A DNA stretch of 37,666 bases from Akkermansia muciniphila (GTDB lineage Bacteria; Verrucomicrobiota; Verrucomicrobiia; Verrucomicrobiales; Verrucomicrobiaceae). Below are positions 8,014 to 17,054 of the stretch, in pieces; position 1 is the first letter of the stretch; every line of letters starts with the position of its first letter. The position numbers were made by a program, and so were the translations under genes. Under the pieces are notes generated by a model that saw only the letters and a program-made list of their open reading frames with translations, was not told where the DNA came from and did not search any database. The stretch spans positions 1-37,666 of the forward strand of contig CAMAZK010000016.1 in the NCBI GenBank assembly GCA_945863205.1, read 5' to 3'.

Positions 8014-9585
8014 GTGATACGTTTCGCCTTCGTCGCCGCCTTTTTGTTCACGCTCGTTTCCTGCGGGAAGTCGCGTCCGCGTGCAGACCTGGTGTTCATC
8101 AACGGTGCGGAGCCGGAGAGCATCGATCCGGCGATTGTGACCGACCAGGTCGGCATGCGTATTTCATCCGCGTTGTTTGAGGGCCTGTGCCGCATTGATG
8201 AAGCTGGGCGCCCGCAGCCTGGCATGGCGGAGCGCTGGGAGAAGTCGGAGGATCGCAAGACCTACACCTTCCACCTGCGGCCAAATGCGGTTTGGAGCGA
8301 TGGCGTGCCTCTGAAGGCCAAAGATTTTGTCGATTCGTGGCATCGTGTCCTGAATCCGGAATTCGGTGCGGACTACGCCGGTCAGTTCTACGTCATCAAG
8401 AACGCCCGCGCCTTTCATGAAGGCACGCTGAATGACTTCGGCCAAGTCGGCGTGACCGCCCTGGACGATCGCACGCTGCGGGTCGAGCTCGAGGATCCTA
8501 CGCCCTACTTCATCGACCTCTGCGCTTTTGCCACCTTCGCACCCGTGCCGCTGCGCATCATCGAGGAAAACGGCACTGCCTGGATCAAGCCGGGCGTGTT
8601 GATCGGCAACGGCTCCTACACGCTCGAAGACTGGCTCCTGGACGACCGCATCGTGCTGCGGCGCAACGAACGTTACTGGGACGCGGCGAACGTGCCGATG
8701 CAGAGCATCGAGATCCTGCCCATCTCCGAGCCGAACACCGCGATCAATTACTTCCTCACCGGCCAGGCCGATCTGATCATGGACAAAGGCATGGTGCCCA
8801 CCTCCCTCACTGAAAAGCTCAAGCAGCAGCCATATTTTCACACCGGCCCCTTCCTCGGCAGCTACTTCACCCGCTTCAACGTCACCCGCGAGCCTTTCAC
8901 CGATCCGAAGGTCCGTCTCGCCTTCTCGCTGGCGATCGACCGCAAACGCGTGACTGAAAAAATCACCCAGCTTGGCGAGCGCAACGCCTACAGCCTCACG
9001 CCGCCCGGCGCGGGACAGGACTACCAGCCGCCGCCCGGACCGGAATTTGATCCGAAACGTGCGCAACAGCTGCTGGCCGAGGCCGGCTATCCTGGCGGCA
9101 AAGGTTTCCCGCGTGTCGATTACCTCTACTTTCCGAAGCCGGTGGAACGCAACATCGCCGTCGAACTGCAGGCCATGTGGCGCGAGCACCTGGGCGTGAG
9201 CGTCGATCTCGCGAAGCAGGAGTGGAAGGTCTATCTCTCGTCGATGAAGGAGAAGAACTACCACCTCTGCCGCAGCAGCTGGGTGGGCGACTACAACGAT
9301 CCCGGAACGTTTTTGGAGATGTTTCTCTCCGGCAGCGGCAACAATCGCACCGGCTGGGCCAGTGCCCAGTACGACGCGCTCATCGCCGCCGCGGCCAGCG
9401 AACCCGATCCTGAGAAGCGCAACACGATCTTCCAGCAGGCGGAGAAGCTCCTGATCACCGACGACTGCGTGATTCTCCCCATCTACCACTACGTCGGCGT
9501 CCAGTTCTACCACGCTGACCGGCTCACCGGCGTGCAGCCGAACATGATCGACGACCACCCCTTCCGCTGCATGCGGTGGAAATAG
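8014..9585 (+). CDS. Oligopeptide ABC transporter substrate-binding lipoprotein (OppA-like)
   Basis: A 523-residue solute-binding protein of the SBP family 5 (OppA/DppA). Signal segment VIRFAFVAAFLFTLVSC ends in a lipobox with the lipidated Cys near residue 17. Family blocks follow: NGAEPESIDPAIVTDQVG, GLCRIDEAGRPQPGMAERWE, YTFHLRPNAVWSDGVPLKAKDFVDSW and FNVTREPFTDPKVRLAFSLAIDR. It would capture peptides outside the inner membrane and deliver them to an OppBCDF permease, but no permease or ATPase gene is adjacent. The start is uncertain: GTG at 8014 gives the best signal peptide, while the frame stays open upstream to 7771. Two hairpins follow the stop. Confidence 0.88.
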   Translation: MIRFAFVAAFLFTLVSCGKSRPRADLVFINGAEPESIDPAIVTDQVGMRISSALFEGLCRIDEAGRPQPGMAERWEKSEDRKTYTFHLRPNAVWSDGVPLKAKDFVDSWHRVLNPEFGADYAGQFYVIKNARAFHEGTLNDFGQVGVTALDDRTLRVELEDPTPYFIDLCAFATFAPVPLRIIEENGTAWIKPGVLIGNGSYTLEDWLLDDRIVLRRNERYWDAANVPMQSIEILPISEPNTAINYFLTGQADLIMDKGMVPTSLTEKLKQQPYFHTGPFLGSYFTRFNVTREPFTDPKVRLAFSLAIDRKRVTEKITQLGERNAYSLTPPGAGQDYQPPPGPEFDPKRAQQLLAEAGYPGGKGFPRVDYLYFPKPVERNIAVELQAMWREHLGVSVDLAKQEWKVYLSSMKEKNYHLCRSSWVGDYNDPGTFLEMFLSGSGNNRTGWASAQYDALIAAAASEPDPEKRNTIFQQAEKLLITDDCVILPIYHYVGVQFYHADRLTGVQPNMIDDHPFRCMRWK

Positions 9586-9587
9586 TG

Positions 9588-9633
9588 GCCTTGTTGCTGT
9601 GCAACAAGGCTGCACCAGTTGCGCAGCAACTGG
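9588..9633. terminator. Twin hairpins between convergent genes
   Basis: Two consecutive perfect stems: GCCTTGTTGC/GCAACAAGGC (10 bp, loop TGT, 9588-9610) and CCAGTTGC/GCAACTGG (8 bp, loop GCA, 9615-9633). They fill the space between the OppA-like stop and the MidA-like stop. Neither has a T-run, so intrinsic termination or transcript-end protection is inferred from position. Confidence 0.45.
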
Positions 9634-9639
9634 GCAACT

Positions 9640-10593
9640 TTACCTGCGGCGGTGTACGAGGCACTTGAAGGCGTTTCCGGCCCCGTCGGGATCAAGGAGC
9701 TGCGCGGGAGCGTTGTGCGACCGCAGGAACTCCGCCAGCGTCTGGTGCGAGACTTCATCGAGACCGGACTGGTGCAGCCATGCGCGGTAGTCGGTGAAGT
9801 TGATGTCCGCCGTGATGTCCTGGCGGCCTGGATTGGCATAAATGTCCGCGCCCGTGAGCCGCTGGTGCAGCAGGTAGGCGCGGAGGGTGCCCTGCGGACG
9901 GCGGTGGTAGAGCTGCGGGAACTCGTCGCCATAGTCGATGGTGAGCATGGCGCCGCTTTTCCAATGCGGCGTCCAGTGTGCGAGCCATTCACGGATGCTG
10001 GGATGGATCTCGCAGCGCTGGCCATTGGCAAAAGCCGTGTGACGCAGGACGCTGAAGTGGGCGGGATCGAACTCGTGGGGATGCAGCGATTCGGGCACCC
10101 ACACTTCGAACCAGCGCTGCTGCTTCGCGTCCCATTGCAGAAGCGTCGCGGGGAATGCATCGAGCAGCTCGTTGTGGTAGATGAAGGCCTGGCCTTCGGT
10201 GGCCGAGAGAGCGGATGCGAGATCGTGGTGCCAATGGATTCCGGAACCGAGGCGGTGCTGCTGTTGCGAGCGCAACGACGCTGAGATCTCGACGATGTGG
10301 AATTTGAATCTCCACACATGACTCCAACCAAGGGCCTTTTTCACCTGCTGCATGAGCGCCCCATCACCGGCACCGACTTCAATGATGTGCCGAATCTTGG
10401 GCTGGCGCTTGTATTCGGCCTTCAGCCATGCGGCGACGGCCCTGCCGAGGACTGGAGAGAGACTTGCCGAGGTGCTGAAGTCCCCGCGTGCTCCGACGGT
10501 GCGGATTTGACGGGAGTAGTAGCCGCGTTCGGGATCAAACAGCGCCCGCGCCATGAAAGCGGAGAAGGGCTCAGAAGCTGCGGATGATTTCAT
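9640..10593 (-). CDS. SAM-dependent methyltransferase, MidA/NDUFAF7 family (COG1565)
   Basis: A 317-residue member of the MidA/NDUFAF7 (DUF185) family. N-terminal blocks FSAFMARALFDPERGYYSR and GARGDFSTSASLSPVLGRAVAAW are characteristic. The SAM-binding motif is IIEVGAGDGALM (glycine loop at 73-78), followed by NELLDAFPATLLQW and LTIDYGDEFPQLYHRRPQGTLRAY. In eukaryotes NDUFAF7 methylates an arginine of the complex I 49-kDa subunit, the NuoD homologue; the bacterial targets are not known. A nuoD gene lies 7 kb away on the same strand, which is suggestive but not proof. The start is ambiguous (10608, 10593 or 10554); 10593 overlaps the end of avtA by 23 bp, implying coupled translation. Confidence 0.85.
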   Translation of the reverse strand: MKSSAASEPFSAFMARALFDPERGYYSRQIRTVGARGDFSTSASLSPVLGRAVAAWLKAEYKRQPKIRHIIEVGAGDGALMQQVKKALGWSHVWRFKFHIVEISASLRSQQQHRLGSGIHWHHDLASALSATEGQAFIYHNELLDAFPATLLQWDAKQQRWFEVWVPESLHPHEFDPAHFSVLRHTAFANGQRCEIHPSIREWLAHWTPHWKSGAMLTIDYGDEFPQLYHRRPQGTLRAYLLHQRLTGADIYANPGRQDITADINFTDYRAWLHQSGLDEVSHQTLAEFLRSHNAPAQLLDPDGAGNAFKCLVHRRR

Positions 10594-11821
10594 CGGCGAT
10601 GATCTCAAGCCCTTCTTGAACGATGTGCTGCGGCTGCGAGTAGGTGAGGCGCAGGCATTCGTGCGAATGACGCCAGTCGTGATCGAGGCCGTAGGCGAAG
10701 TAGTGACCGGGGATGACGAGCACCTTGCGCTCCTTCAGCCGGCGGTAAAGCTCCTTCGCGGGAATGGGCAGGCCGTTGATCCACAGCCAGAGGAAGAAGG
10801 CGCCCTCTTGGGCATGCAAGGCCCACGGGACTCGGTCTCCGAGCGCATTGGAAAGCACGGCCTTCGCGAAGTCGGAGCGTTCACGATAAAAGGGCCGAAT
10901 GATCTGCGGTCCGAGCTTGATGAGCGTGTCGTCTTCAAGCAGCGGCATGAGGATGGCCTGTCCCATGTTGCCGTTGGCGAGGGAGACGATGGCGTTCATG
11001 TTCGACAGCGCCTTCACGATGTGCGGATCGGCGACGATCATGGCGGTGCGGACCCCGGGAAGGCCGACCTTGCTCATGCTGATGCTGAAGATCATGCCCG
11101 GCTGCCACCTGGGCTGGAAGCCGTTGTGAATGACGCCGGGGAAGGGATGACCGTAGGCGTTGTCAATGATGAGCGGGATGCCGTGCGCGTCGGCGAGCGC
11201 GTGGAGGCTGTCGAACTCGTTTTGAGTGAGGACGTTGCCGGTGGGATTCGTCGGGCACGAAACACACAGCGCGGCGATGTCCGGAGTGATGCGGAGGCTG
11301 TCGAAATCGACGTGGTATTTGATTTCGTGCGGCGCGGTTTCCACGATGCGCGGCAGGCAGGCGGTGAACTGGCCTTCGCTGAGCGCTTGATTCGCGTAGC
11401 CGATGTATTCAGGCAGCAGCGGAAAGAGGATGCGGCGCTTCTTTCCAGCGGTGTCACCGGCGAGGAGATTGAAGAGCAGAAAGCAGGCGCTCTGGCTGCT
11501 GGGCACGACGGCGATGTTTTCGCCAGTGACGTCCCAGCCGCACTCGCGCTTGAGAAATGCGGCAAAGGTTTCGCGGAAGAGAGGATTGCCGCCGGGCGGG
11601 TCGTAGTTTAGCAGTGTGCGGTCGATGCCGCCGTCATCGAGCAGGGCCTGCATGCGCTCGCGCCAGAGCTTCTGCACCTCTGGAATCGCGGCAGGCTGGC
11701 CTCCGCCGAGCATGCGCATGTCGGGATGCGTGGTGAGTGCGGCTCCGCAGTCATCCATGAGTTCCTGGATGCCGCTGGGGCCGGCGAGACGCTGGCCGAT
11801 GTCGGAGAAGGTGGGTTGCAT
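10571..11821 (-). CDS. avtA: Valine-pyruvate aminotransferase, AvtA-like
   Basis: A 416-residue fold-type I PLP aminotransferase that follows E. coli AvtA closely in motif order: MLGGGQPAAIPE, NYDPPGGNPLFRE, FPLLPEYIGYANQAL, KYHVDFDSLRI, CPTNPTGNVLT, IPLIIDNAYGHPFPG. SMSKVGLPGVR carries the PLP lysine (Lys251), and the C-terminal blocks are EGAFFLWLW and VIPGHYFAYGLDHDW. AvtA makes valine (and alanine or 2-aminobutyrate) from the keto acid. ATG 11821 overlaps the DUF2452 stop by one base (TGATG), and the 3' end overlaps the MidA-like gene, so all three are probably co-translated. Confidence 0.9.
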   Translation of the reverse strand: MQPTFSDIGQRLAGPSGIQELMDDCGAALTTHPDMRMLGGGQPAAIPEVQKLWRERMQALLDDGGIDRTLLNYDPPGGNPLFRETFAAFLKRECGWDVTGENIAVVPSSQSACFLLFNLLAGDTAGKKRRILFPLLPEYIGYANQALSEGQFTACLPRIVETAPHEIKYHVDFDSLRITPDIAALCVSCPTNPTGNVLTQNEFDSLHALADAHGIPLIIDNAYGHPFPGVIHNGFQPRWQPGMIFSISMSKVGLPGVRTAMIVADPHIVKALSNMNAIVSLANGNMGQAILMPLLEDDTLIKLGPQIIRPFYRERSDFAKAVLSNALGDRVPWALHAQEGAFFLWLWINGLPIPAKELYRRLKERKVLVIPGHYFAYGLDHDWRHSHECLRLTYSQPQHIVQEGLEIIADEIIRSF

Positions 11822-12276
11822 CAGGATCCCACGAACGTCTGCACCCACTGGCGGATGTCAAAGTCCTTGGCGGTCTTTTCTTGCTGCCAGCGGCCGTCTG
11901 CGTTGAGGCGGAAACTGCCAATCCAGCGCTGGTGCCATTCCTCAGGAGCGATCATGCTGAGGTGGCGCTTCCCCTCGACCTCATAGAGGTGGTAAAGCTC
12001 CCCGCAAACGGGCTCGAAGCCGAACTGGCTTTCGTAGATGAGCTTGTTCCAGTTGAAGGCGTCGATGACCTCCATGTAGCGCTCCTGGATTTCGACCATC
12101 TCCTGCTGCAACTCACGCTCGACGCGGGAGACGCCACGGCTTTTGAAGGAGGTCAGATCCTGCGGGATGATCTTGGCGGCAAGGCGTGAAACGGGATACG
12201 GCAGGTAGTTGCCGCGCGGCTCGGGAGCTCGGAGGGCTGTGTCGATGGGATCGAGAACAGGAGGCATGTCAGACAT
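11821..12276 (-). CDS. DUF2452 family protein
   Basis: A 151-residue protein with the DUF2452 core: NYLPYPVSRLAAKIIPQDL, then a helical segment (SRVERELQQEMVEIQERYMEVIDAFNWNKLIYES), then FGFEPVCGELYHLYE-GKRHLSMIAPEEW. The family is widespread in Bacteroidota and Verrucomicrobiota, and a few eukaryotes, with no known biochemical role. It has no signal peptide, so it is cytoplasmic. ATG 12276 begins MSDMPP; a second Met at 12267 is also possible. It is the first gene of the overlapping DUF2452-avtA-MidA run and diverges from the lipoprotein at 12353 across 76 bp. Confidence 0.8.
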   Translation of the reverse strand: MSDMPPVLDPIDTALRAPEPRGNYLPYPVSRLAAKIIPQDLTSFKSRGVSRVERELQQEMVEIQERYMEVIDAFNWNKLIYESQFGFEPVCGELYHLYEVEGKRHLSMIAPEEWHQRWIGSFRLNADGRWQQEKTAKDFDIRQWVQTFVGS

Positions 12277-12352
12277 AAGGATGAGGAAGAAAGGCGGCGG
12301 GGGCAACAATGCTTTGGATTGAACGCACCCTGCCATGACGTAAGATGGGACC

Positions 12353-12904
12353 ATGAGAAACGTCCACCAACTGCTCGCAGCCGCCATGCTTTCCTCTCTG
12401 CTGGCTTCGTGCGCCTCCTCCACCATGGACAGCGTGCCGACCATTGCGGAATTGGATCGCTATGAACAGGTCGTGCGGGCGCGTCTCCAGCCGGACTTCG
12501 CCGAACTCGAGCGGCAGCGCTCAAGCGGTGCGCTCAGCAAGGAGGAGTATCAGGAACAAAAGCGCAGGCTGGACAACTACGTCCAAGAACAGGTGAACGA
12601 GGCAGCCTGGAACAAGCACTACCTTGCGGAGTCCTACCGCAAAGCGAATGGCATTCCGACGCCCGACCAGGAAGTGCTTCTCAATCCCGGTGCCGTCCAA
12701 GGAGAGTCGTTTTATCGGCCGTCGAATCAGAATTTCGGGCAAGTCGTCGGCCAGAGCGGATCGGCCGGGCTGGGAAGCATCCGCGCGGCAAACGAGCAGA
12801 TCGGCAATGCCAGCACGATTCGCAATGAAGCCGTCTCAGCCGGAGGGTCCTTCCTTTCACAGCCGCCACCCGGTTCCGTCTATGATGAACCGAGGAGGCG
12901 GTGA
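12353..12904 (+). CDS. Lipoprotein with a SHOCT-like helical segment
   Basis: A 183-residue lipoprotein. Signal peptide MRNVHQLLAAAMLSSLLASC gives lipidated Cys20. The mature part contains FAELERQRSSGALSKEEYQEQKRRLDNYV, which resembles a SHOCT-type motif (basic helix, G-x-L-S-x-E-E-Y, second helix). The C-terminal half is low complexity in Ser/Gly/Asn and ends in PPPGSVYDEPRRR. Function unknown; it is probably anchored in the outer or inner membrane. A strong terminator lies 60 bp past the stop, shared with the convergent ppdK gene. Confidence 0.75.
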   Translation: MRNVHQLLAAAMLSSLLASCASSTMDSVPTIAELDRYEQVVRARLQPDFAELERQRSSGALSKEEYQEQKRRLDNYVQEQVNEAAWNKHYLAESYRKANGIPTPDQEVLLNPGAVQGESFYRPSNQNFGQVVGQSGSAGLGSIRAANEQIGNASTIRNEAVSAGGSFLSQPPPGSVYDEPRRR

Positions 12905-12960
12905 TGGCCCACGGGACCGATGGTGCGGGTAGAATCTGCTCCATGAAGGCTGGAGTTCGG

Positions 12961-13007
12961 AAAAAGAAAAAGCCCTGTGAAGGAGATCCTTCACAGGGCT
13001 TTTGTTT
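12961..13007. terminator. Strong bidirectional terminator
   Basis: A near-perfect 17-bp inverted repeat at 12968-13003 (AAAAGCCCTGTGAAGGA paired with its complement, minimal loop). A-rich sequence lies on the left and TTTTGTTT on the right. It separates the convergent lipoprotein (+) and ppdK (-) genes and can work in both directions. Confidence 0.85.
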
Positions 13008-13053
13008 GACGGACATTTTTGTCGTCAGCTGACCTCACAAGGAGGTCAACGTG

Positions 13054-13233
13054 TTACTTCTTCTTTGCGGCCTTCTTCGCAGCCTTCTTTGCGGCTGGCT
13101 TCTTGACGGCAGCAGCCTTCTTTGCGGCTGGCTTCTTGACAGCAGCGGCCTTCTTGGCGGCTGGCTTCTTGACAGCAGCGGCCTTCTTGGCGGCTGGTTT
13201 CTTGGCGGCCTTCTTTGCAGCTTTCTTAGCCAT
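13054..13233 (-). other. Possible internal in-frame start: 59-residue histone-H1-like peptide
   Basis: Within the 3' end of ppdK, in the same frame, an ATG at 13233 begins [17 protein letters not shown], exactly like a free-standing bacterial H1-type DNA-binding protein. A Shine-Dalgarno-like GAGGA lies at 13242-13246, 8 nt upstream. The segment runs to the ppdK stop and contains three [11 protein letters not shown] repeats. It could be produced alone, only as the enzyme's tail, or both. Internal initiation is inferred from sequence only. Confidence 0.45.
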
Positions 13234-16074
13234 GGTATTTGTCCTCGTGTTGTTGGTTGCTTTGTTGTTTTGTTTCGCCGCGGAAGCAGACTTGCCTCCA
13301 CGGACATTTTTTCCTGCGGCAGCCGAAGCGGCGTCACGCTTTTCCTCGATCGCAGCCTGGGCGGCGGCAAGACGGGCGACGGGAACACGGAAAGGACTGC
13401 AACTCACATAAGTGAGGCCCACACGGTGGCAGAATTTGACGCTCTCAGGGTCACCACCGTGTTCACCGCAGATGCCGAGCTTGATGTCAGGCTGGGTCTT
13501 GCGGCCTTTTTCGATGGCGATTTTGACGAGCTGTCCGACGCCAGATTGATCCAGCGTGGCAAAGGGGTTCTTTTTGAAGATCTCGTTCTCGGTGTAGGGC
13601 ATCAGGAAGCTGCCCATGTCATCACGGCTGATGCCGAGCGCGGTCTGTGTGAGATCGTTGGTGCCGAAGCTGAAGAATTGCGCCGTCTCGGCGATCTCAT
13701 CAGCCGTGAGTGCTCCACGCGGCACTTCAATCATGGTGCCGACGAGATAATTGAGCTTCACTTTTTTCTCGCTCATCACTTCTTTCGCCACCTTATGCAC
13801 GATTTCGACCTGAAGGTCGAGTTCTTTCTTGAAGCCGACGAGCGGAATCATGACCTCGGGCTTCACCTTGATCTTCAATTTCGAAACATCGGCCGCAGCT
13901 TCAAAAATCGCGCGGGCCTGCATCTCAGTGATCTCAGGATACGCGATGCCGAGACGGCAGCCACGATGTCCGAGCATCGGATTGAACTCATGGAGAGCCT
14001 GGACACGTGCCGCGACTTTTTCGACGGAGACGCCCATCTTCTTCGCGAGCTCGGCCTGCGCCTGCGTCTCATGCGGCACGAATTCGTGGAGAGGAGGATC
14101 GAGGAGACGGATCGTGGCTGGCAGACCATTGAGGGCCTTGAAGATGCCGGTGAAGTCTTCGCGCTGATAAGGCAGCAGCTTGGCGAGGGCGGTTTTCCGG
14201 TCGGCGACGTTGTCGGCGAGGATCATCTCACGAACAGCGTCGATGCGGTCTCCTTCGAAGAACATGTGCTCCGTGCGGGTCAGGCCGATGCCCTGCGCAC
14301 CGAATGCGATGGCATTCTGCGTCTGCTCGGGATTGTCGGCATTGGTCCGAACCTGCATACGGGTGGCTTTCGCACACCAGATCATCAGCTGTTGGAAGCT
14401 CTTGAACTTCTCCGTCGCTCTGGCCGCGTTATCACCATGCAGCATGCCGGTGATGATTTCGGAGGGGGCGGTTTTGAGTTCACCGGCGTAAACGATGCCG
14501 CTGGTGCCATCAATGGAGAGGAAGTCGCCCTCATTGAAGGTCTGGCTGCCGACGGTGACGGTCTTCTTGTTGTAGTCGATCTCCAGAGCTGCGGCGCCGC
14601 AGATGCAAACCTTGCCCATCTGGCGGGCAACAAGTGCGGCGTGAGATGACACACCGCCGCGTGCGGTCAGAATGCCGTCGGCGGCGATCATGCCGCGAAG
14701 GTCTTCCGGACTGGTTTCGTTGCGGACGAGGAGAACTTTTTCGCCTTTCTGTTCGGCGATGACCGCACGATCCGCATTGAGATAGATCTTGCCGGAGGCA
14801 GCGCCCGGGCCGGCAGGAAGACCGGAGGCGATGGCCTTTGCCTTTTTCACATCCGCGAGGTCGAAGATGGGGGCGAGAAGCTGGTCGAGCTGGTCGGCAG
14901 GGTTGCGCAGCACGGCGGTCTCCCAGTCGATGAGCTTTTCCTTGACCATGTCCATGGAGAACTTGAGAGCGGCGGCTGCGGTGCGCTTGCCGTTGCGGGT
15001 CTGCAGCATGAACAGCTTGCCTTCCTGGATGGTGAACTCGACGTCCTGGACGTCCTTGAAGTGCTTTTCAAGCGTCTGCCGGACCTTCATCAGCTCGGCG
15101 TACGATTTCGGCATTTCCTTCTGAAGCTGGGACACCGGCTCCGGCGTGCGGACACCAGCGACGACATCTTCACCCTGGGCGTTGATGAGGAACTCACCGT
15201 AGAACTCATTGGCACCATTGGCCGGGTTGCGGGTGAAGGCCACGCCAGAACCGGAGGTGACTCCGGTGTTGCCAAAGACCATGGCCTGCACGTTGACGGC
15301 TGTGCCCCACTCGGCAGGGATGTTGTATTTGCGGCGATAGACGATCGCGCGGTCGTTCATCCAGCTGCCGAAGACGGCACCGGCCGCACCACGGAGCTGA
15401 TCCCATGGATCGGACGGGAAGCCCTTGCCCGTGCGTTCTTTGACCAGGGCCTTGAAGCGCTTCACGAGTTCCTGCTGATCAGCGGCGGTGAGGTCGCTGT
15501 CGAGGATGTCCTTGCCGTAAATCTCGTGCTTGTATTCTTCGATGATGGTTTCGAACGGCTCGTGGTCTTCACCTTCGCGCTTCTGCACGCCGAGAACGAC
15601 GTCACCATACATCTGGATAAAGCGGCGGTAGCAGTCCCATGCGAAGCGCTCGTTGTTGGTGGCAGCGGTCAGGGAGATGACGGTCTCGTCATTGAGTCCG
15701 AGATTCAGAATCGTGTCCATCATGCCGGGCATTGAGTCGCGCGCACCGGAACGCACGGCGACAAGCAGGGGGAAGCCCTTGGAGTCTCCGAACTTGTAGC
15801 CCATGATTTTTTCCATGTTCCGAATGCCGGCTTCCATCTGCATCTGGAGAGCGGCCGGGTAGGTGCGCTTGTTGGCGTAGTAATAAGTGCAGACTTCGGT
15901 GCTCACGGTGAAGCCGGGAGGTACCGGAAGTCCGATGCGGCTCATCTCGGCGAGGTTGGCGCCCTTGCCGCCGAGCAGAGCTTTCATGGAGCCGTTGCCG
16001 TCCGCTTTTCCTGCTCCGAAGGAATAAACGTATTTCGTTTTGTCTGCGCTGCCCGTGGTTGCTTTCTTGGCCAT
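13054..16074 (-). CDS. ppdK: Pyruvate phosphate dikinase with histone-H1-like C-terminal tail
   Basis: A 1006-residue PPDK, interconverting pyruvate, ATP and Pi with PEP, AMP and PPi. The N-terminal nucleotide-binding domain shows [24 protein letters not shown] and [20 protein letters not shown]. The swivelling domain has the phosphorylated His in [19 protein letters not shown]. The C-terminal PEP/pyruvate barrel has [19 protein letters not shown] and the catalytic Cys in [11 protein letters not shown]. The normal family end is near [22 protein letters not shown]. Here about 90 extra residues follow: a Gly/Ser/Asn linker and then a run of [15 protein letters not shown] units like bacterial H1-type histones. 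ATG 16074 gives the standard PPDK N terminus. A start at 16182 would read through the promoter. Confidence 0.93.
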   Translation of the reverse strand: MAKKATTGSADKTKYVYSFGAGKADGNGSMKALLGGKGANLAEMSRIGLPVPPGFTVSTEVCTYYYANKRTYPAALQMQMEAGIRNMEKIMGYKFGDSKGFPLLVAVRSGARDSMPGMMDTILNLGLNDETVISLTAATNNERFAWDCYRRFIQMYGDVVLGVQKREGEDHEPFETIIEEYKHEIYGKDILDSDLTAADQQELVKRFKALVKERTGKGFPSDPWDQLRGAAGAVFGSWMNDRAIVYRRKYNIPAEWGTAVNVQAMVFGNTGVTSGSGVAFTRNPANGANEFYGEFLINAQGEDVVAGVRTPEPVSQLQKEMPKSYAELMKVRQTLEKHFKDVQDVEFTIQEGKLFMLQTRNGKRTAAAALKFSMDMVKEKLIDWETAVLRNPADQLDQLLAPIFDLADVKKAKAIASGLPAGPGAASGKIYLNADRAVIAEQKGEKVLLVRNETSPEDLRGMIAADGILTARGGVSSHAALVARQMGKVCICGAAALEIDYNKKTVTVGSQTFNEGDFLSIDGTSGIVYAGELKTAPSEIITGMLHGDNAARATEKFKSFQQLMIWCAKATRMQVRTNADNPEQTQNAIAFGAQGIGLTRTEHMFFEGDRIDAVREMILADNVADRKTALAKLLPYQREDFTGIFKALNGLPATIRLLDPPLHEFVPHETQAQAELAKKMGVSVEKVAARVQALHEFNPMLGHRGCRLGIAYPEITEMQARAIFEAAADVSKLKIKVKPEVMIPLVGFKKELDLQVEIVHKVAKEVMSEKKVKLNYLVGTMIEVPRGALTADEIAETAQFFSFGTNDLTQTALGISRDDMGSFLMPYTENEIFKKNPFATLDQSGVGQLVKIAIEKGRKTQPDIKLGICGEHGGDPESVKFCHRVGLTYVSCSPFRVPVARLAAAQAAIEEKRDAASAAAGKNVRGGKSASAAKQNNKATNNTRTNTMAKKAAKKAAKKPAAKKAAAVKKPAAKKAAAVKKPAAKKAAAVKKPAAKKAAKKAAKKK

Positions 16075-16154
16075 AGATTTTTTGCCGGTCGATTGATTCG
16101 ATCCGTGGTTGTGTGTGTTTCTGTGGGGATTGGAGCGCGGATGTATAGCGCTGG

Positions 16155-16182
16155 ATTGTATGATGCAAGCGTTTGTTGACAA
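16155..16182 (-). promoter_or_regulatory. Candidate sigma-70-type promoter of ppdK
   Basis: On the minus strand TTGTCA (16177-16182) and TACAAT (16155-16160) are separated by 16 bp, about 80 bp upstream of the ppdK ATG. No strong Shine-Dalgarno precedes that ATG. Confidence 0.45.
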
Positions 16183-16269
16183 TCACACTTCGGAGGTGAT
16201 CGCCTTGATGCTGTTGTGATTTCGACCCGGTGCGCGGCATCGAAGACCGCACAGTAATGCACGACAGTA

Positions 16270-16298
16270 TTGACGCCGGTTCGCAAACCGGATTAAAT
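16270..16298 (+). promoter_or_regulatory. Candidate promoter with palindromic spacer for the prepilin gene
   Basis: TTGACG (16270-16275) and TTAAAT (16293-16298) are spaced by 17 bp. The spacer is filled by a perfect inverted repeat CCGGTT-CGCA-AACCGG (16276-16291). The arrangement would let a repressor or activator bind between the promoter boxes. The ATG follows about 70 bp downstream. Confidence 0.4.
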
Positions 16299-16371
16299 CA
16301 AGCCATCGCAGTCCGGGTCGCGTTCCAATGCCACGAGTCCTGCGCATGCAAACACTCAACCCATATCGATC

Positions 16372-17028
16372 ATGAAACTCAAACGCCCCCAAAACCTTCT
16401 CACGCAGGCCTTCACGCTCATCGAGCTGCTGGTCGTGATCACGATCATCGCCATTCTCGGCAGCCTGGCGCTGTCGCAGTTCACCAAGACCATGGAGAAT
16501 GCCCGAAATCTCCAGGTGCTGACGGTCATTAAGGATCTGCGCATCGCCATCAGCAGCTACCAGGTCGAGTACAACCGGTATCCTGTTAACCCCAGCCTGC
16601 TCACCAGCGGCGATTCGGGAGAAGACATTCCCGCTTTCGAAACAGACGAGAACACCGGCCTCGTCGATGCGCTCACGAGCACGCAAGCGAGCGCGAGCGG
16701 CAGCAGCGGCGGGGCGGTAAATCTCAACCCCAAAGACATCAAGTTCATCGACCTCCCGGTCGCCAAGAACGGCCAGTTCGGACTCGTGGGAGCGCAGCCT
16801 CCGTTTAGGCTCACAGATCTTTGGGGATCAACCTATCTTGTGCTGCTCGATACCAACGGCGACCGGCAGGTCATCAATCCCGACCTGCAGAACTCCGACC
16901 CGTCCATCGCTCAAAATGCGAACAATCCGCCGCCGCAAAGGCTGCCCACCGAGATCGCGATCTACAGCCTGGGCCTCGACAAGACTCCGTCCACGAAGGA
17001 CGACCTCACTTCCTGGCGGACAAAATAA
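16372..17028 (+). CDS. Type II secretion / type IV pilus-like prepilin
   Basis: A 218-residue prepilin. A short basic leader (MKLKRPQNLLTQA) precedes the N-methylation motif FTLIELLVVITIIAILGSLAL, with Glu at position 5 of the mature protein. Processing would occur at Ala13|Phe14; Ala at -1 replaces the usual Gly. The soluble domain has a helix (TKTMENARNLQVLTVIKDLRIAISSYQVEYNRYP) and late LTDLWGSTYLVLLDTNGDRQV, a GspG-like layout common in Verrucomicrobiota and Planctomycetota pseudopilins. No secretion ATPase, prepilin peptidase or secretin gene is adjacent, so the partner machinery is elsewhere. It diverges from ppdK and is followed by a strong terminator. Confidence 0.85.
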   Translation: MKLKRPQNLLTQAFTLIELLVVITIIAILGSLALSQFTKTMENARNLQVLTVIKDLRIAISSYQVEYNRYPVNPSLLTSGDSGEDIPAFETDENTGLVDALTSTQASASGSSGGAVNLNPKDIKFIDLPVAKNGQFGLVGAQPPFRLTDLWGSTYLVLLDTNGDRQVINPDLQNSDPSIAQNANNPPPQRLPTEIAIYSLGLDKTPSTKDDLTSWRTK

Positions 17029-17054
17029 CCAGTAGCCCTGATGGCTGCTTCCGT

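Noticed and set aside
13051..14649. 532-residue ORF opposite ppdK
   Set aside because: Antisense shadow of a highly conserved enzyme gene; GC-rich third positions leave the opposite strand open.
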